Source: an uncultured Burkholderiales bacterium (GTDB lineage Bacteria; Pseudomonadota; Gammaproteobacteria; Burkholderiales; Burkholderiaceae). Taken from it: a stretch of DNA of 54,327 nucleotides. Both the position numbers and the translations under genes were made by a program. The notes under the pieces were generated by a model. It was not told the DNA's origin. It worked only from the letters and a program-made list of their open reading frames with translations, and did not search any database. The DNA lies in NCBI GenBank assembly GCA_946480465.1, contig CAMLJY010000044.1, forward strand, positions 1 to 54,327. The letters run 5' to 3'. The stretch's first letter is position 1. Each line of letters starts with the position of its first letter. Below, one piece after another: positions 7,634-16,452 of this stretch.

Positions 7634-8829
7634 ACAAGGCGCTGTACGGATCGCTGGTCGTGTTGTCGCTGCTGGTGGCCACCGGCTGCCAGACCCCCCC
7701 GCCCGCGGCGCCGCGGGTCAGCACCCAGGACCTGCCGCTGGACCAGGCCATCGCGGTGGCCGCCGACGGCCTCGCGGCGCAGGTCAAGCCCGACACCTCC
7801 GGCCTGGCTGGCGTGATCGCCAAGCTGGACAAGCAGCCGCCGAAGGCGGTGCTGATGGATCCCTCGCTGGACGCCGCGTCCGGCCAGCAGACCGCGCTGA
7901 CGCGCCAGCTCGACCAGAAGGTGACCGAGCGCCTGCGCACGCAGCCTTTCCTCGAGATGCTGCCCTTCGCGCAGGCCAGCATCGCGCGGGCTCAGTACCT
8001 GCTGGCGGCCACCATCACCCGCATCGACGCCGGCAAGGGCCCGTACCAGATCCACCTGTCGCTGTCCGACCTGAAGACCGGCAAGGTGGTGGCGCAGGCG
8101 TCCTCCCGGGCGCGGGACGACAACTACGACACCACGCCGACGCCGTTCTACCGCGACACCCCGGTGCTGCTGCTGAAGGACCAGGTGGTCGAGGGCTACA
8201 TGCGCACCGCGCAGGCCGCGCCCGGCCAGCACGCCGACAAGACCTACCTCGAACGCGTCACGGCCACGGCCATGATCCAGGAGGCCACCACGCTCTACAA
8301 CGACGAGCGCTACCAGGAGGCGCTGGGCCTGTACCGCGGTGCCCTGGCCACGCCTTACGGCGAGCAGATGCGCTCGCTCAACGGCGTGTACCTCACCAAC
8401 TGGAAGCTCGGCAACGTGGCGGAGGCCGAGCAGGCCTTCGGCAAGGTCGTCGCGCTGGGCCTGGCGACGCGTACTTTGGGCGTCAAGTTCCTGTTCAACC
8501 CGGGCGGCACCGAGTTCTGGTCGGACCCGAAGATCAGCGGGCCCTACACCGTGTGGCTGCGGCAGATTGCGCGCCAGGCCGCCGGCGCCAACGTCTGCAT
8601 GGACGTGGTGGGCCACACCAGCCGCACCGGGTCCGAGCAGTTCAATGACCGGCTGTCCGCGCAGCGGGCGGCCTTCATCCAGAAGCGGCTGGAGGCCGAG
8701 GCGCCGCAGTTGAGCGGCAAGACCCGCGCCAGCGGCGTCGGCTACCGCGAGAACCTGATCGGCACCGGCACCGACGACGCCAGCGATTCGCTGGACCGGC
8801 GGGTCGAGTTCAAGATCCACAACTGCTGA
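7630..8829 (+). CDS. OmpA-family lipoprotein
   Basis: A 399-residue envelope lipoprotein. The signal peptide ends in a lipobox LVATGC with the lipidated Cys at residue 20. The middle contains a domain probably related to outer-membrane assembly lipoproteins and a TPR-like stretch (YNDERYQEALGLYRGAL). The C-terminus is an OmpA-like peptidoglycan-binding domain: MDVVGHTSRTGSEQFNDRLS, then RRVEFKIHNC. AGAGGAG at 7615-7621 precedes the ATG by 8 bases, and ATGA overlaps the kinase stop, so the two proteins are made together. A role linking the kinase to the cell wall is inferred. Confidence 0.88.
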   Translation: MNKALYGSLVVLSLLVATGCQTPPPAAPRVSTQDLPLDQAIAVAADGLAAQVKPDTSGLAGVIAKLDKQPPKAVLMDPSLDAASGQQTALTRQLDQKVTERLRTQPFLEMLPFAQASIARAQYLLAATITRIDAGKGPYQIHLSLSDLKTGKVVAQASSRARDDNYDTTPTPFYRDTPVLLLKDQVVEGYMRTAQAAPGQHADKTYLERVTATAMIQEATTLYNDERYQEALGLYRGALATPYGEQMRSLNGVYLTNWKLGNVAEAEQAFGKVVALGLATRTLGVKFLFNPGGTEFWSDPKISGPYTVWLRQIARQAAGANVCMDVVGHTSRTGSEQFNDRLSAQRAAFIQKRLEAEAPQLSGKTRASGVGYRENLIGTGTDDASDSLDRRVEFKIHNC

Positions 8830-9148
8830 AGTGATCGGCCGGGCGAATGGGCCGGCCCATCGGTACAGATGACGCGCATGGCCTGCCGCCGGTGCCGGCG
8901 ATGCCGGCCGTGTCTTGGTACCGCAGCCGCGTTGCAGGCCTCTCCAATCGAATCCGATGTTGCGCGGCCGCAAGTGAAGCATCGCGATACCCGGCGCGGC
9001 GGGCACCTTTGTGCGGTGGCGACGCCGGGTGGCAGCGCGCCGGGGGCCGAGCAGCGCATCCATCCGAAACAGGATGCGTGTAAGGCGTGCACAGGCCGGA
9101 ACGGCGCTTGCCCAAGGCGGGCTTCCACCCTTTTCCGGAGCCTCCTTC
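8830..9148. other. 319-bp non-coding interval with a 14-bp palindrome
   Basis: No convincing gene lies between the OmpA-like lipoprotein and the PEP-CTERM gene. A perfect palindrome ATGGGCCGGCCCAT at 8847-8860, just after the lipoprotein stop, could form a weak terminator stem or be a protein site; no T-run follows it. The open frames here lack family resemblance, and the frame continuing into the PEP-CTERM gene has no signal-peptide logic before 9149. The rest presumably holds the promoter of the PEP-CTERM gene, but I see no clear -35/-10 pair. Confidence 0.4.
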
Positions 9149-9865
9149 ATGATGAGCAGTTACTGCCGCCGCGGTGCGGCCGTTGCGTCCGCCGTCGCCG
9201 TCCTCGCCTTGGCCGGGCCGGCCCACGCGTCCTTGCAGTTGCAGTCCGCGCAGGACTTCCCGGGCAGTGGCCTCGGCGCCGTGAACACCGTGCTGACGCT
9301 GCAAAGCCCCGGCAACTCCAGCTTCGAATCGGGCAGCGTGGGCCGCAGCCCGGGCAACCCATCGGACGTGGTGCTGGGCGACGCGAAGACGGGCGCCTCG
9401 CAGACGCAGACGCGCAGCGTCGGCTCGCTGGGCATTCTGTCGGCGGCGGACCTGCGCGTCGTCTTCAACGCGGTGGAACCGGGCAACCAGAACAACGGCC
9501 TGACGCTGACGGACCTGACGCTCAACATCTACAGCCCGTCCGGCTCGCTGCTCTTCAGCAGCGGTGCCTTTGCCTCGCAGGCCTTTCCCGATACGACGAC
9601 GGGCGCAGGCAATTCGGGCTTCGTGTTCGCGCTCGACGCGGCGCAGGCCGCGCAGGCCCAGACGCTGGCCTTCGGCGCGGGAAGCCAGGCCAACCTGATC
9701 GGCTTGTCGGCCAGCGTGTCGGATGCCACTGGCGGGCCGGAAACCTTCTACGTGGCCAGCGCAGCGCTGATCCCGGAGCCCGGGAGCTATGCGCTGATGC
9801 TGGCGGGTCTGGGTGTGGCGTGGCTGCAGATTCGCCGGCGCCGCGAGGGCCAGGCAGCGGCTTGA
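9149..9865 (+). CDS. PEP-CTERM sorting-domain protein
   Basis: A 238-residue secreted protein. The N-terminus is a signal peptide (twin Arg, then VASAVAVLALAGPAHA, cleavage near residue 27). The body is Ser/Gly/Asn/Leu-rich and beta-strand-like, with no enzyme motif. The C-terminus is a classic exosortase-sorting tag: PEPGSYALMLAGLGVAWLQ followed by Arg-Arg-Arg-Arg-type basic residues. In PEP-CTERM systems, EpsH-type exosortase cleaves at the tag and the protein is exported to the surface or biofilm matrix. No exosortase or polysaccharide genes lie in the window. Either of two adjacent ATGs (9149 or 9152) could start it. Confidence 0.88.
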   Translation: MMSSYCRRGAAVASAVAVLALAGPAHASLQLQSAQDFPGSGLGAVNTVLTLQSPGNSSFESGSVGRSPGNPSDVVLGDAKTGASQTQTRSVGSLGILSAADLRVVFNAVEPGNQNNGLTLTDLTLNIYSPSGSLLFSSGAFASQAFPDTTTGAGNSGFVFALDAAQAAQAQTLAFGAGSQANLIGLSASVSDATGGPETFYVASAALIPEPGSYALMLAGLGVAWLQIRRRREGQAAA

Positions 9866-9931
9866 GCGCCGGCCTGCCGGGTGGCGGGCTGGCGAGGCCC
9901 TGGGCAGCCTCGGCTTGGCTTGGCCAGCCGA

Positions 9932-11788
9932 TCAGGCGGCGCGCGGTACTTCCGCGTCGTCGGCCTCGTCCGTGAGGAAGCCGCCGCTCTGGTGCGACCA
10001 CAGGCGGGCATAGAGCCCGCCCTTGGCCAGCAACGTGCGGTGGTCGCCCTCCTCGACGATGCGGCCGCGGTCCATCACGATGAGCCGGTCCATCGCGGCG
10101 ATGGTGGACAGGCGGTGCGCGATGGCCACCACCGTCTTGCCTTCCATCAGCCGGTACAGGCTGGCCTGGATGGCCGACTCCACCTCGCTGTCCAGCGCGC
10201 TGGTCGCCTCGTCCAGCAGCAGGATCGGCGCGTCCTTCAGCATCACCCGCGCGATGGCGATGCGCTGGCGCTGGCCGCCCGACAGCTTGACGCCGCGCTC
10301 GCCCACGTGCGCGTCGTAGCCGCGGCGGCTGGCCGGGTCGGTCAGCGTCAGGATGAAGTCGTGCGCCTCGGCGCGCTTCGCGGCGGCGATCATCGCGTCG
10401 TCACCCGCATCGGGCCGGCCGTAGAGGATGTTGTCGCGCACCGACCGGTGCAGCAGCGAGGTGTCCTGCGTGACCATGCCCACTTGCGCGCGCAGGCTGT
10501 CCTGCGTCACCTGCGCGATGTCCTGGCCGTCGATCAGCAGGCGGCCGCCCTCGACGTCGTAGAAGCGCAGCAGCAGGTTCACCACCGTGCTCTTGCCGGC
10601 GCCCGAGCGGCCGACCAGGCCGATCTTCTCGCCCGGCCGGATGTGCAGGTTCAGCCGCTCGATGACAGGCTTGTCGCCGCCGTAGGAGAACTGCACGTCC
10701 TCGAAGCGGATGTCGCCGCGCGTGACCTGCAGTGCTTGGGCACCGGGTGCGTCCACCACCGCATGCGGCCGCGACAGCGTGGTGATGCCGTCCTGCACGG
10801 TGCCGATGTCCTCGAACAGCGTGGCCATCTCCCACATGATCCAGTGCGAGATGCCATTGAGCCGCAGCGCCATCGCGGTGGCCGCCGCGACCGCGCCGAT
10901 GCCCACGCGCCCCTGCATCCACAGCCACAGCGCGACGCCGGCGGTGGCGGCGATCAGCAGCATGCTCAGGGCATGGATGACGATCTCGAAGCCGGTGACC
11001 AGCCGCATCTGAACGTGCACCGTGGCCAGGAACTCCTGCATCGCACCGCGCGCATGGCCGGCCTCGCGCTGGGCATGCGCGAAGAGCTTGACGGTGGCGA
11101 TGTTGGTGTACGCGTCGGTGATGCGGCCGGTCATCAGCGAGCGCGCATCGGCTTGGTTCTGCGCCACGCGCGCCAGCCGCGGCACGAACCAGCGCAGCGT
11201 GGCCAGGTACAGCGCCAGCCAGCCCAGCATCGGCGCCAGCATCCACGCATCGAAGCTGCCGACCAGCGCGATCAGCGTGACGAAGTAGATGACGATGAAA
11301 ACCAGGATGTCGCACACCGTCATCCACACGTCGCGCACCGCCAGCGCGGTCTGCATCACCTTGGCGGCGACGCGGCCGGCGAACTCGTCCTGGTAGAAGC
11401 CCATGCTCTGGCCGAGCATCAGCCGGTGGAAGTTCCAGCGCAGCCGCATCGGGAAGTTGCCGGCCAGCGCCTGCTGCTTGAACATCGATTGCAGCGCCAC
11501 CAGCACCATGCTGCCGGCCAGGATGGCGGCCAGGGCCAGCAGCCGGGGCTTCTCGTCCTGCCACAGCCGCTGCGCCGGCACGGTGCTGAGCCAGTCCACC
11601 ACGTTGCCGAGCATGCTGAACAGCAGCGCCTCGAACACGCCGATGCCGGCGGTGAACAGCGTCATCGCCACGATGTAGCGGCGCAGCCCGCGCGTGGCCG
11701 CCCACAGGAAAGGGAAGAAGCCCTTCGGCGGGGTGGGCGGCGTCGCGTCGGGGTACGGGTCGACGAAGCGTTCGAAGAGGCTGAACAT
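9932..11788 (-). CDS. ABC exporter, fused membrane and ATPase domains
   Basis: A 618-residue half-transporter of the MsbA/type IV exporter kind, expected to work as a homodimer in the inner membrane. The membrane domain spans about residues 35-335 with six hydrophobic segments. The ATPase domain has Walker A GRSGAGKST near 392-400, signature LSGGQRQRIAIAR near 498 and Walker B ILLLDEATSALDSE near 521, then the H-loop in AIAHRLSTI. The N-terminus with DPYPDATPPTPPKGFFPFLW is typical of a Burkholderiales group of lipid- or drug-exporting ABC proteins. It is convergent with the PEP-CTERM gene, and no partner gene indicates the cargo. Confidence 0.9.
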   Translation of the reverse strand: MFSLFERFVDPYPDATPPTPPKGFFPFLWAATRGLRRYIVAMTLFTAGIGVFEALLFSMLGNVVDWLSTVPAQRLWQDEKPRLLALAAILAGSMVLVALQSMFKQQALAGNFPMRLRWNFHRLMLGQSMGFYQDEFAGRVAAKVMQTALAVRDVWMTVCDILVFIVIYFVTLIALVGSFDAWMLAPMLGWLALYLATLRWFVPRLARVAQNQADARSLMTGRITDAYTNIATVKLFAHAQREAGHARGAMQEFLATVHVQMRLVTGFEIVIHALSMLLIAATAGVALWLWMQGRVGIGAVAAATAMALRLNGISHWIMWEMATLFEDIGTVQDGITTLSRPHAVVDAPGAQALQVTRGDIRFEDVQFSYGGDKPVIERLNLHIRPGEKIGLVGRSGAGKSTVVNLLLRFYDVEGGRLLIDGQDIAQVTQDSLRAQVGMVTQDTSLLHRSVRDNILYGRPDAGDDAMIAAAKRAEAHDFILTLTDPASRRGYDAHVGERGVKLSGGQRQRIAIARVMLKDAPILLLDEATSALDSEVESAIQASLYRLMEGKTVVAIAHRLSTIAAMDRLIVMDRGRIVEEGDHRTLLAKGGLYARLWSHQSGGFLTDEADDAEVPRAA

Positions 11789-11933
11789 GAGGTGGGCGAG
11801 CGTAGTGCGCCGCGATCCTCGTCGATGTGACCCGCATCACCATGCGTGGGGACGTTCGCCGCCGCCCACGAAACCGGGCGCTGCGCCGGCGCTGTCAAGA
11901 TCGGTGGCGGCTCGAAGGGGCGGGAGACATTGA

Positions 11934-12254
11934 ATGGAAGGACTGGCACGGGCCCTGCAGCGGTGCTGCTGGTGGAGCCTGCAATTCGCTTACGCGCTTT
12001 GCGTGCTGGCCTTGTTGCTGCTGCCGGCGCAGCGCTACGAGTGGCTGCGTGAACTGGAGCCGGCCTGGCAGGGCAAGCTGCCGGAGGATGGTTCGGGCAA
12101 CCGATGGGTGGCCGTGGCCATGCTTGTGGCCGTGGCGCTGGGCGCGCAGTGGATCAGCGCCTGGTCGGCCGCCACGCCAGGCCGGCGCTGGGTCGCGCTG
12201 GCCCTCAGCGCCGCACCGGCCGCCCTGGCGGCATGGCGCTTTGGCGTGCCATGA
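11934..12254 (+). CDS. Small hydrophobic membrane protein
   Basis: A 106-residue protein not recognised by family. Three hydrophobic stretches are visible: WWSLQFAYALCVLALLLLP near 13-31, WVAVAMLVAVALGAQWISAW near 58-77, and VALALSAAPAALAAW near 87-101. A GGGAG-like sequence about 8 bases before ATG 11934 supports translation. It is transcribed away from the ABC exporter and toward lysA, and ends before a stem-loop at 12256-12301. Function unknown; reality of the gene is supported by codon pattern, ribosome site and coherent membrane topology only. Confidence 0.6.
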   Translation: MEGLARALQRCCWWSLQFAYALCVLALLLLPAQRYEWLRELEPAWQGKLPEDGSGNRWVAVAMLVAVALGAQWISAWSAATPGRRWVALALSAAPAALAAWRFGVP

Positions 12255-12255
12255 G

Positions 12256-12301
12256 CAGGAGGCTGTTGGGCGCGCAGCGCGGCGCCCGCGTCGGCCTCCT
12301 G
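12256..12301. terminator. Nested stem-loop between convergent genes
   Basis: CAGGAGGC (12256-12263) pairs with GCCTCCTG (12294-12301), and inside it GGGCGC (12268-12273) pairs with GCGCCC (12282-12287). It lies between the ends of the small membrane protein gene and lysA, so it could stop transcription from both sides. No T-run is present, so it may be a weak or factor-assisted terminator. Confidence 0.45.
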
Positions 12302-12313
12302 TGACGGGCGGGC

Positions 12314-13567
12314 TCAGGCGCCGGCGGATTCCAGCGCCAGCAACTCGCCGATGGTCTGGCGGCGGCGGATCAGGCGCGTGCGTTCGCCATCCACGAGCAC
12401 TTCGGCCGTCAGCGGGCGGCTGTTGTAGTTGCTGGACATCGATGCGCCGTAGGCGCCGGCGTCGTGGAAGACCAGCAGGTCGCCGACGCGCGCCTGGGGC
12501 AGCTCGCGCGACAGCACGGTGCCGCCGTCGCCCTGCGTGAAGACGTCGCCTGACTCGCACAGCGGGCCGGCCACCACCGTGTCGCGCAGCGGCCGCTCGG
12601 TGTCGTCGGCCGCGATCAGCTCGATGCCGTGGTGCGCGCCGTACATCGCCGGCCGCATCAGCTCGTTGAAGCCGGCATCCACCAGCGCGAAGAATCGCGA
12701 GCCCATGGCCTTGGTGGCACGCACCTCGGCCAGCAGCACGCCGGACTCGGCGACCAGGTAGCGGCCCGGTTCCAGTTCCAGCTGCAGCGGCCGGCCCTGG
12801 GCTTCGGCGATGCGGCGGCGCGCGCCGTCCCACAGTGCGAAGTAGTGCGCGGTGTCGATGCGCGGCTCGCCCGCTCGGTAGGGAATCGACAGGCCGCCGC
12901 CGGCGGAGATGGCCTCGATCGGGCGGTCCAGCTTCGCAACCATCGCGACCATCGCATCGCAGACCTGCTGCAGGTGGTGGTAGTCCACCCCGGAGCCGAT
13001 GTGCATGTGCAGGCCCACCAGCTGCAGCCGGTGGCGGTCGATGGCCTGCAGCGCGGCCGGGAGGTCGGCGTGCCAGATGCCGTGCTTGCTGTGTTCGCCG
13101 CCGGTGTTGGTCTTGTTGCTGTGGCCGTGGCCGAAGCCGGGGTTGATGCGCAGCCACACGCGGTGGCCGGGCGATGCCGCGCCCAGCTGGTCCAGCATGT
13201 CGATCGAGCCGGCATTGACCGGGATCTGCTCGGCGACCACCTTGGCCAGCGTCGCGCGGTCGATCAGGTCAGCGGTGAATACGATCTCGGCCTCGGCATG
13301 GCCGTCCACTTCATGCGTGCCGGGCCGAAAGCCCGCGGCCAGCGCGCGTTCGATCTCCCCCAGCGACACCGCGTCCACCTTGACCCCTTGCTCGCGCATC
13401 AGCGCCAGCAGGTGGAGGTTGGAGTTGGCCTTCTGCGCGAAGCGGATGGTGTCGAAGGCGCGCAGCTCGGCGATGCGGCGGCGGATGGTGGCGGCGTCGT
13501 ACACCCACAGCGGCGTGCCGTGGGCCTGCGCGAGCTGGCGCAGCAGGGCGGGCGGGAACGGGTTCAT
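12314..13567 (-). CDS. lysA: Diaminopimelate decarboxylase
   Basis: A 417-residue fold-type III PLP enzyme making L-lysine from meso-diaminopimelate. Visible features are the PLP lysine in IRFAQKANSN, the HMHIGSGVDYHHL stretch, the glycine loop SAGGGLSIPYR, EPGRYLVAESG, and the catalytic cysteine region GPLCESGDVF. The sequence tracks E. coli LysA unusually closely (for example the VKVDAVSLGEIERALAAG stretch and DTGAYGASMSSNYNSRPL-like C-terminus). I chose ATG 13567 rather than an upstream ATG at 13627 because the extra 20 residues have no family counterpart and would use up the intergenic space with the divergent lysR. Confidence 0.95.
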   Translation of the reverse strand: MNPFPPALLRQLAQAHGTPLWVYDAATIRRRIAELRAFDTIRFAQKANSNLHLLALMREQGVKVDAVSLGEIERALAAGFRPGTHEVDGHAEAEIVFTADLIDRATLAKVVAEQIPVNAGSIDMLDQLGAASPGHRVWLRINPGFGHGHSNKTNTGGEHSKHGIWHADLPAALQAIDRHRLQLVGLHMHIGSGVDYHHLQQVCDAMVAMVAKLDRPIEAISAGGGLSIPYRAGEPRIDTAHYFALWDGARRRIAEAQGRPLQLELEPGRYLVAESGVLLAEVRATKAMGSRFFALVDAGFNELMRPAMYGAHHGIELIAADDTERPLRDTVVAGPLCESGDVFTQGDGGTVLSRELPQARVGDLLVFHDAGAYGASMSSNYNSRPLTAEVLVDGERTRLIRRRQTIGELLALESAGA

Positions 13568-13663
13568 GGCGCGCAATGGTGCCGCGCCGGGGTCATTCAG
13601 TCCAATAGCGTATCGTCGGCGGTTCATTCATCGTGGATATGCCATGTGCCATGAGAGGGGCCG
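13568..13663. promoter_or_regulatory. lysA/lysR divergent intergenic region
   Basis: These 96 bp separate two divergently transcribed genes, an arrangement in which the LysR-type protein normally binds between the genes and activates its partner in the absence of lysine. The region is less GC-rich than its surroundings and contains repeated CATTCA elements (near 13593 and 13623), but I cannot assign an exact LysR site or promoter hexamers. AGAGGGG at 13654-13660 is a good ribosome site for lysR. Confidence 0.5.
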
Positions 13664-14581
13664 ATGAAGCTGACCCACCGCCACGTCGAAGTCTTCCGCG
13701 CGCTGATGCTCAGTGGCAGCGTCACGCGCGCGGCCGAGCTGCTGCACACCTCGCAGCCCACCGTCAGCCGGGAACTGGCGCGCCTGGAGCAGGTCTTGCA
13801 GATGAACCTGTTCGACCGCGTGCGCGGCCGTCTGCGGCCGACGGTGCGCGCACTGCTGCTGCGCGACGAGGTCGAGCGCTCGTACCTGGGCCTGGAGCGC
13901 ATCGCGTCCACCGCGGCCTCGCTGCGCCAGTTCGCCGAGGGGCGGCTCGATATCGCCTGCTTGCCGGCACTGGCGCATGCGCTGCTGCCGGAGGCGATGC
14001 GCCGCTTCGCGGAGGCCCACCCGCAGGCCAGCGCCAGCGTCGCGACGCTGGAATCGCCGCTGCTGGAAGCGCGCCTGACCGAGCAGCGCCACGACCTGGG
14101 CCTGACGGAACGTGCCGAGCCGCCGCCCGGCACCGCGCTGCTGCCGCTGCTGCAGGTGGAAGAAGTGGCGGTGCTGCCGGACGGCCATCCGCTGCTCGCC
14201 AAACGCCAGCTGCGGGCGACGGACTTCGACGGCGAGGCCTTCGTCAGCCTGGCGCCGGACGACCCGTACCGGTTGCAGCTGGACGCGCTCTTTGCCCAAC
14301 AGGGCGTGCAGCGCCGGCTGGCGCTGGAGGCCGGCAGCGCGGTGGCCGTGTGCGCGCTGGTGCGCCAGGGCCTGGGCCTGGCCATCGTCAACCCGCTGAC
14401 GGCGCTGGAGCTGGCCGGGCCGGGCCTGCACATCCGGCCACTCGCGGTCAAGGTGCCGTTCCACGTCGGCCTGGTGCTGCCGGAGCTGCGGCCACCCAGC
14501 CCGCTGCGCGAGCCCTTCGTCGCGGCGCTGCGCGCAGCGGCCGCGGCGGTGAAGCGGCGGCTGAAGGCCGCCGCCGGCTGA
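13664..14581 (+). CDS. lysR: LysR, activator of lysA
   Basis: A 305-residue LysR-type transcription regulator. The N-terminal winged helix-turn-helix (1-60) contains GSVTRAAELLHTSQPTVSRE, and the effector domain contains segments that match E. coli LysR itself rather than a generic family member: VRGRLRPTV, RLDIACLP, ESPLLEARL, QRHDLGLTE, AVCALVRQGLGLAIVNPLTAL. In E. coli, LysR activates the divergent lysA and senses diaminopimelate/lysine levels. The same divergent layout here makes the assignment firm. Both partner genes resemble the enterobacterial pair. Confidence 0.92.
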   Translation: MKLTHRHVEVFRALMLSGSVTRAAELLHTSQPTVSRELARLEQVLQMNLFDRVRGRLRPTVRALLLRDEVERSYLGLERIASTAASLRQFAEGRLDIACLPALAHALLPEAMRRFAEAHPQASASVATLESPLLEARLTEQRHDLGLTERAEPPPGTALLPLLQVEEVAVLPDGHPLLAKRQLRATDFDGEAFVSLAPDDPYRLQLDALFAQQGVQRRLALEAGSAVAVCALVRQGLGLAIVNPLTALELAGPGLHIRPLAVKVPFHVGLVLPELRPPSPLREPFVAALRAAAAAVKRRLKAAAG

Positions 14582-14802
14582 GGCCGTGAACGCAACCGAC
14601 TCACCCGCGCGTCCTGCCAACACGACGCCACTCGTCGCTGCCAATGCTCGCCATGGCTTGAGAGCCATGGGTGCGCAGGGGCGCCTCGATTGGACCCGTT
14701 CTGATGGCCCGCTAGGCTAAGGCTAGGGCGTGCCGGTTCCATTCACGGTGTCCGACGAGGCGGTGACGTTCAGCGCGCGGTCGTGCCGGCGCGACGTCCT
14801 CG

Positions 14803-16452
14803 TCAGGGCCGCTCGAACATCAGCCGCACCGCGAGCCGCCGCTCCGCCGGCGACAACTGCTGCACCCGCGCCAGCAGCGTCGCCATGCGGTCGCAATGCC
14901 GCCTGCCGGCTTCGCCCGGGTGGCGCAGGCCCATCAACAGGGCCGGCGCGTCGGGGCTGAGCGCGCGGCGCACGACGTCCAGTTCGATGTCGGCCGGCGC
15001 GCGCGGGCCGGCGTCGCGCGTTGGCTCGGCTGCGGCATCGCCCAGCCACTCCGCCTCGCGTGCGGCCAGTGGCGGGGGCATGGCGCGGCGCGCCGCGGCA
15101 TCGCCTGACAGCAGGCGCGCGCAGCTGCCGTTGCCGTCGTCGCGCATGGCTTTCAAGGCCGACAGCAGCAGCTGGGCGAACTGGTCCCGCAGCTCGGGGC
15201 CGGCATTGAACAGCAACTTCGCGAGCAGCGGCTCGGTGGTCTCCAGAGCGGCCAGCATCGCCGCGTCCTGCCCGGCGCCGCCGGCGCGTGCGCGGTACAG
15301 CCGCTCCGCCGCCGTGGCGATGGTGCCCGGGAAACGCCGCTCGAGCCCGTGCCAGTGCGGGTTGCTGCGCAGCGCCTCGGCCAGCTCGGTGGCCGGCGTG
15401 TCCAGCTGCGCCGGCAGTGGGACGTCCAGCGGGTAGGGCAGGGTCGTGGCGACGCCGGCGGCCGCCAGGTCCTTCCACGGCGCCCGCCACTGGAAGTCGT
15501 GCGGCATCGCCAGGCCGGTCTTCACCAGTGTCTCGGGCAGGCCCGCGCCGGTGTAGAGCGCGGCGAGCCGCCGCTTCGCCAGGCGCTCGAGAAGCGGGTT
15601 GAATGACACCGGCGCCGGGCGGACCACGCCCCACTGGGTGTCCGGCAGCAGCTGCCGCACCGCGCCGGCCATCAGCACCACGGTGCAGGCGTCCAGGCAG
15701 GCACCCTTGGCGCGCACCGTCCAGCCCTGGCCGCGCAGCGCGCCGGCCAGTCGCAGCGCTTCCTGGAAGCGGCCGCCAGGCGAGTCGATCTCCAGCACCC
15801 GCACCGCCGGCGCGGCCGTCGCTGCCTGTTGCACGCGCGCCGCGCTGCCCGGGCCCAGCCAGCCGCGCAGCTGCAGGCGCTGGCCGTCCGCGGAGAGGGA
15901 CGCGCTCATGTCGCCCTGCGGGTCGGAGCCCAGTGCCAGGCGCGCCAGCCCGGCGCTGCGCGGCAGGTCGTGCCAGCCGGCCGAGGCGAGCATCGATGCC
16001 GCCACCACGGCGAGCAGCGCGCGGCTCGCCAGCGTGGCCCTGGCAAGGCGGCCTTCGGCATCCCGGCCCGTGCTGCGCCAGGCCCCGACGATGCCCCAGG
16101 CCTGCACGGCCAGCGCCAGCGGCCAGGCGAGCAACGCGAGGGCGGCGACCGGGCGCACCGGGCCGTCCGTCACGTCGACCTGCATCGACAGGGCCGCCGT
16201 GGCCATCGCGGCGAGCCCGCCGGCCAGCACCGCATTCAGCCACAGGCTGCGGGCCATCGGCAGCTGGCCGCGCCAATGAGCGATTAGGAAGCCGGCGCGC
16301 GCGGCCGGGCCATCGGCCGCGGTAGCACCCGCAGCACCCGCAGCACCGGCAGCACCGACCGCACCGACCGCACCGACCGCACCGACCGCACCGACCGCAC
16401 CGGCCGCCGGAGTGGCCGGCAGGCGGGGAAGCTCGGCTTCACCCGCGGTCAC
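14803..16452 (-). CDS. Membrane protein with ClpP-like (COG3904-type) domain and AVG repeats
   Basis: A 549-residue protein starting at a GTG that overlaps the stop of the upstream gene (GTGA). After a short head comes a run of Ala-Val-Gly/Ala-Ala-Gly triplets (about residues 17-43), then several hydrophobic segments (about 60-160) forming a membrane anchor. The C-terminal half carries VLEIDSPGGRFQEAL (near 220) and KGACLDACTVVLMAG (near 250), the two hallmarks of the COG3904 predicted periplasmic family related to ClpP/crotonase folds. Whether it is a protease is unknown. No other domain is recognised in the last 200 residues. Confidence 0.72.
   Translation of the reverse strand: MTAGEAELPRLPATPAAGAVGAVGAVGAVGAVGAAGAAGAAGATAADGPAARAGFLIAHWRGQLPMARSLWLNAVLAGGLAAMATAALSMQVDVTDGPVRPVAALALLAWPLALAVQAWGIVGAWRSTGRDAEGRLARATLASRALLAVVAASMLASAGWHDLPRSAGLARLALGSDPQGDMSASLSADGQRLQLRGWLGPGSAARVQQAATAAPAVRVLEIDSPGGRFQEALRLAGALRGQGWTVRAKGACLDACTVVLMAGAVRQLLPDTQWGVVRPAPVSFNPLLERLAKRRLAALYTGAGLPETLVKTGLAMPHDFQWRAPWKDLAAAGVATTLPYPLDVPLPAQLDTPATELAEALRSNPHWHGLERRFPGTIATAAERLYRARAGGAGQDAAMLAALETTEPLLAKLLFNAGPELRDQFAQLLLSALKAMRDDGNGSCARLLSGDAAARRAMPPPLAAREAEWLGDAAAEPTRDAGPRAPADIELDVVRRALSPDAPALLMGLRHPGEAGRRHCDRMATLLARVQQLSPAERRLAVRLMFERP
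16323..16403. repeat. 9-bp tandem repeat (about 9 units) in coding sequence
   Basis: Nine consecutive 9-bp units run from 16323 to 16403. The five units from 16359 are ccgcaccga-like and nearly identical; the earlier units are tagcacccg or cagcaccgg-like variants. On the minus strand they encode an in-frame Ala-Val-Gly or Ala-Ala-Gly repeat near the N-terminus of the membrane protein. Because the unit is a multiple of three, copy-number changes would alter length without breaking the frame. Confidence 0.9.
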
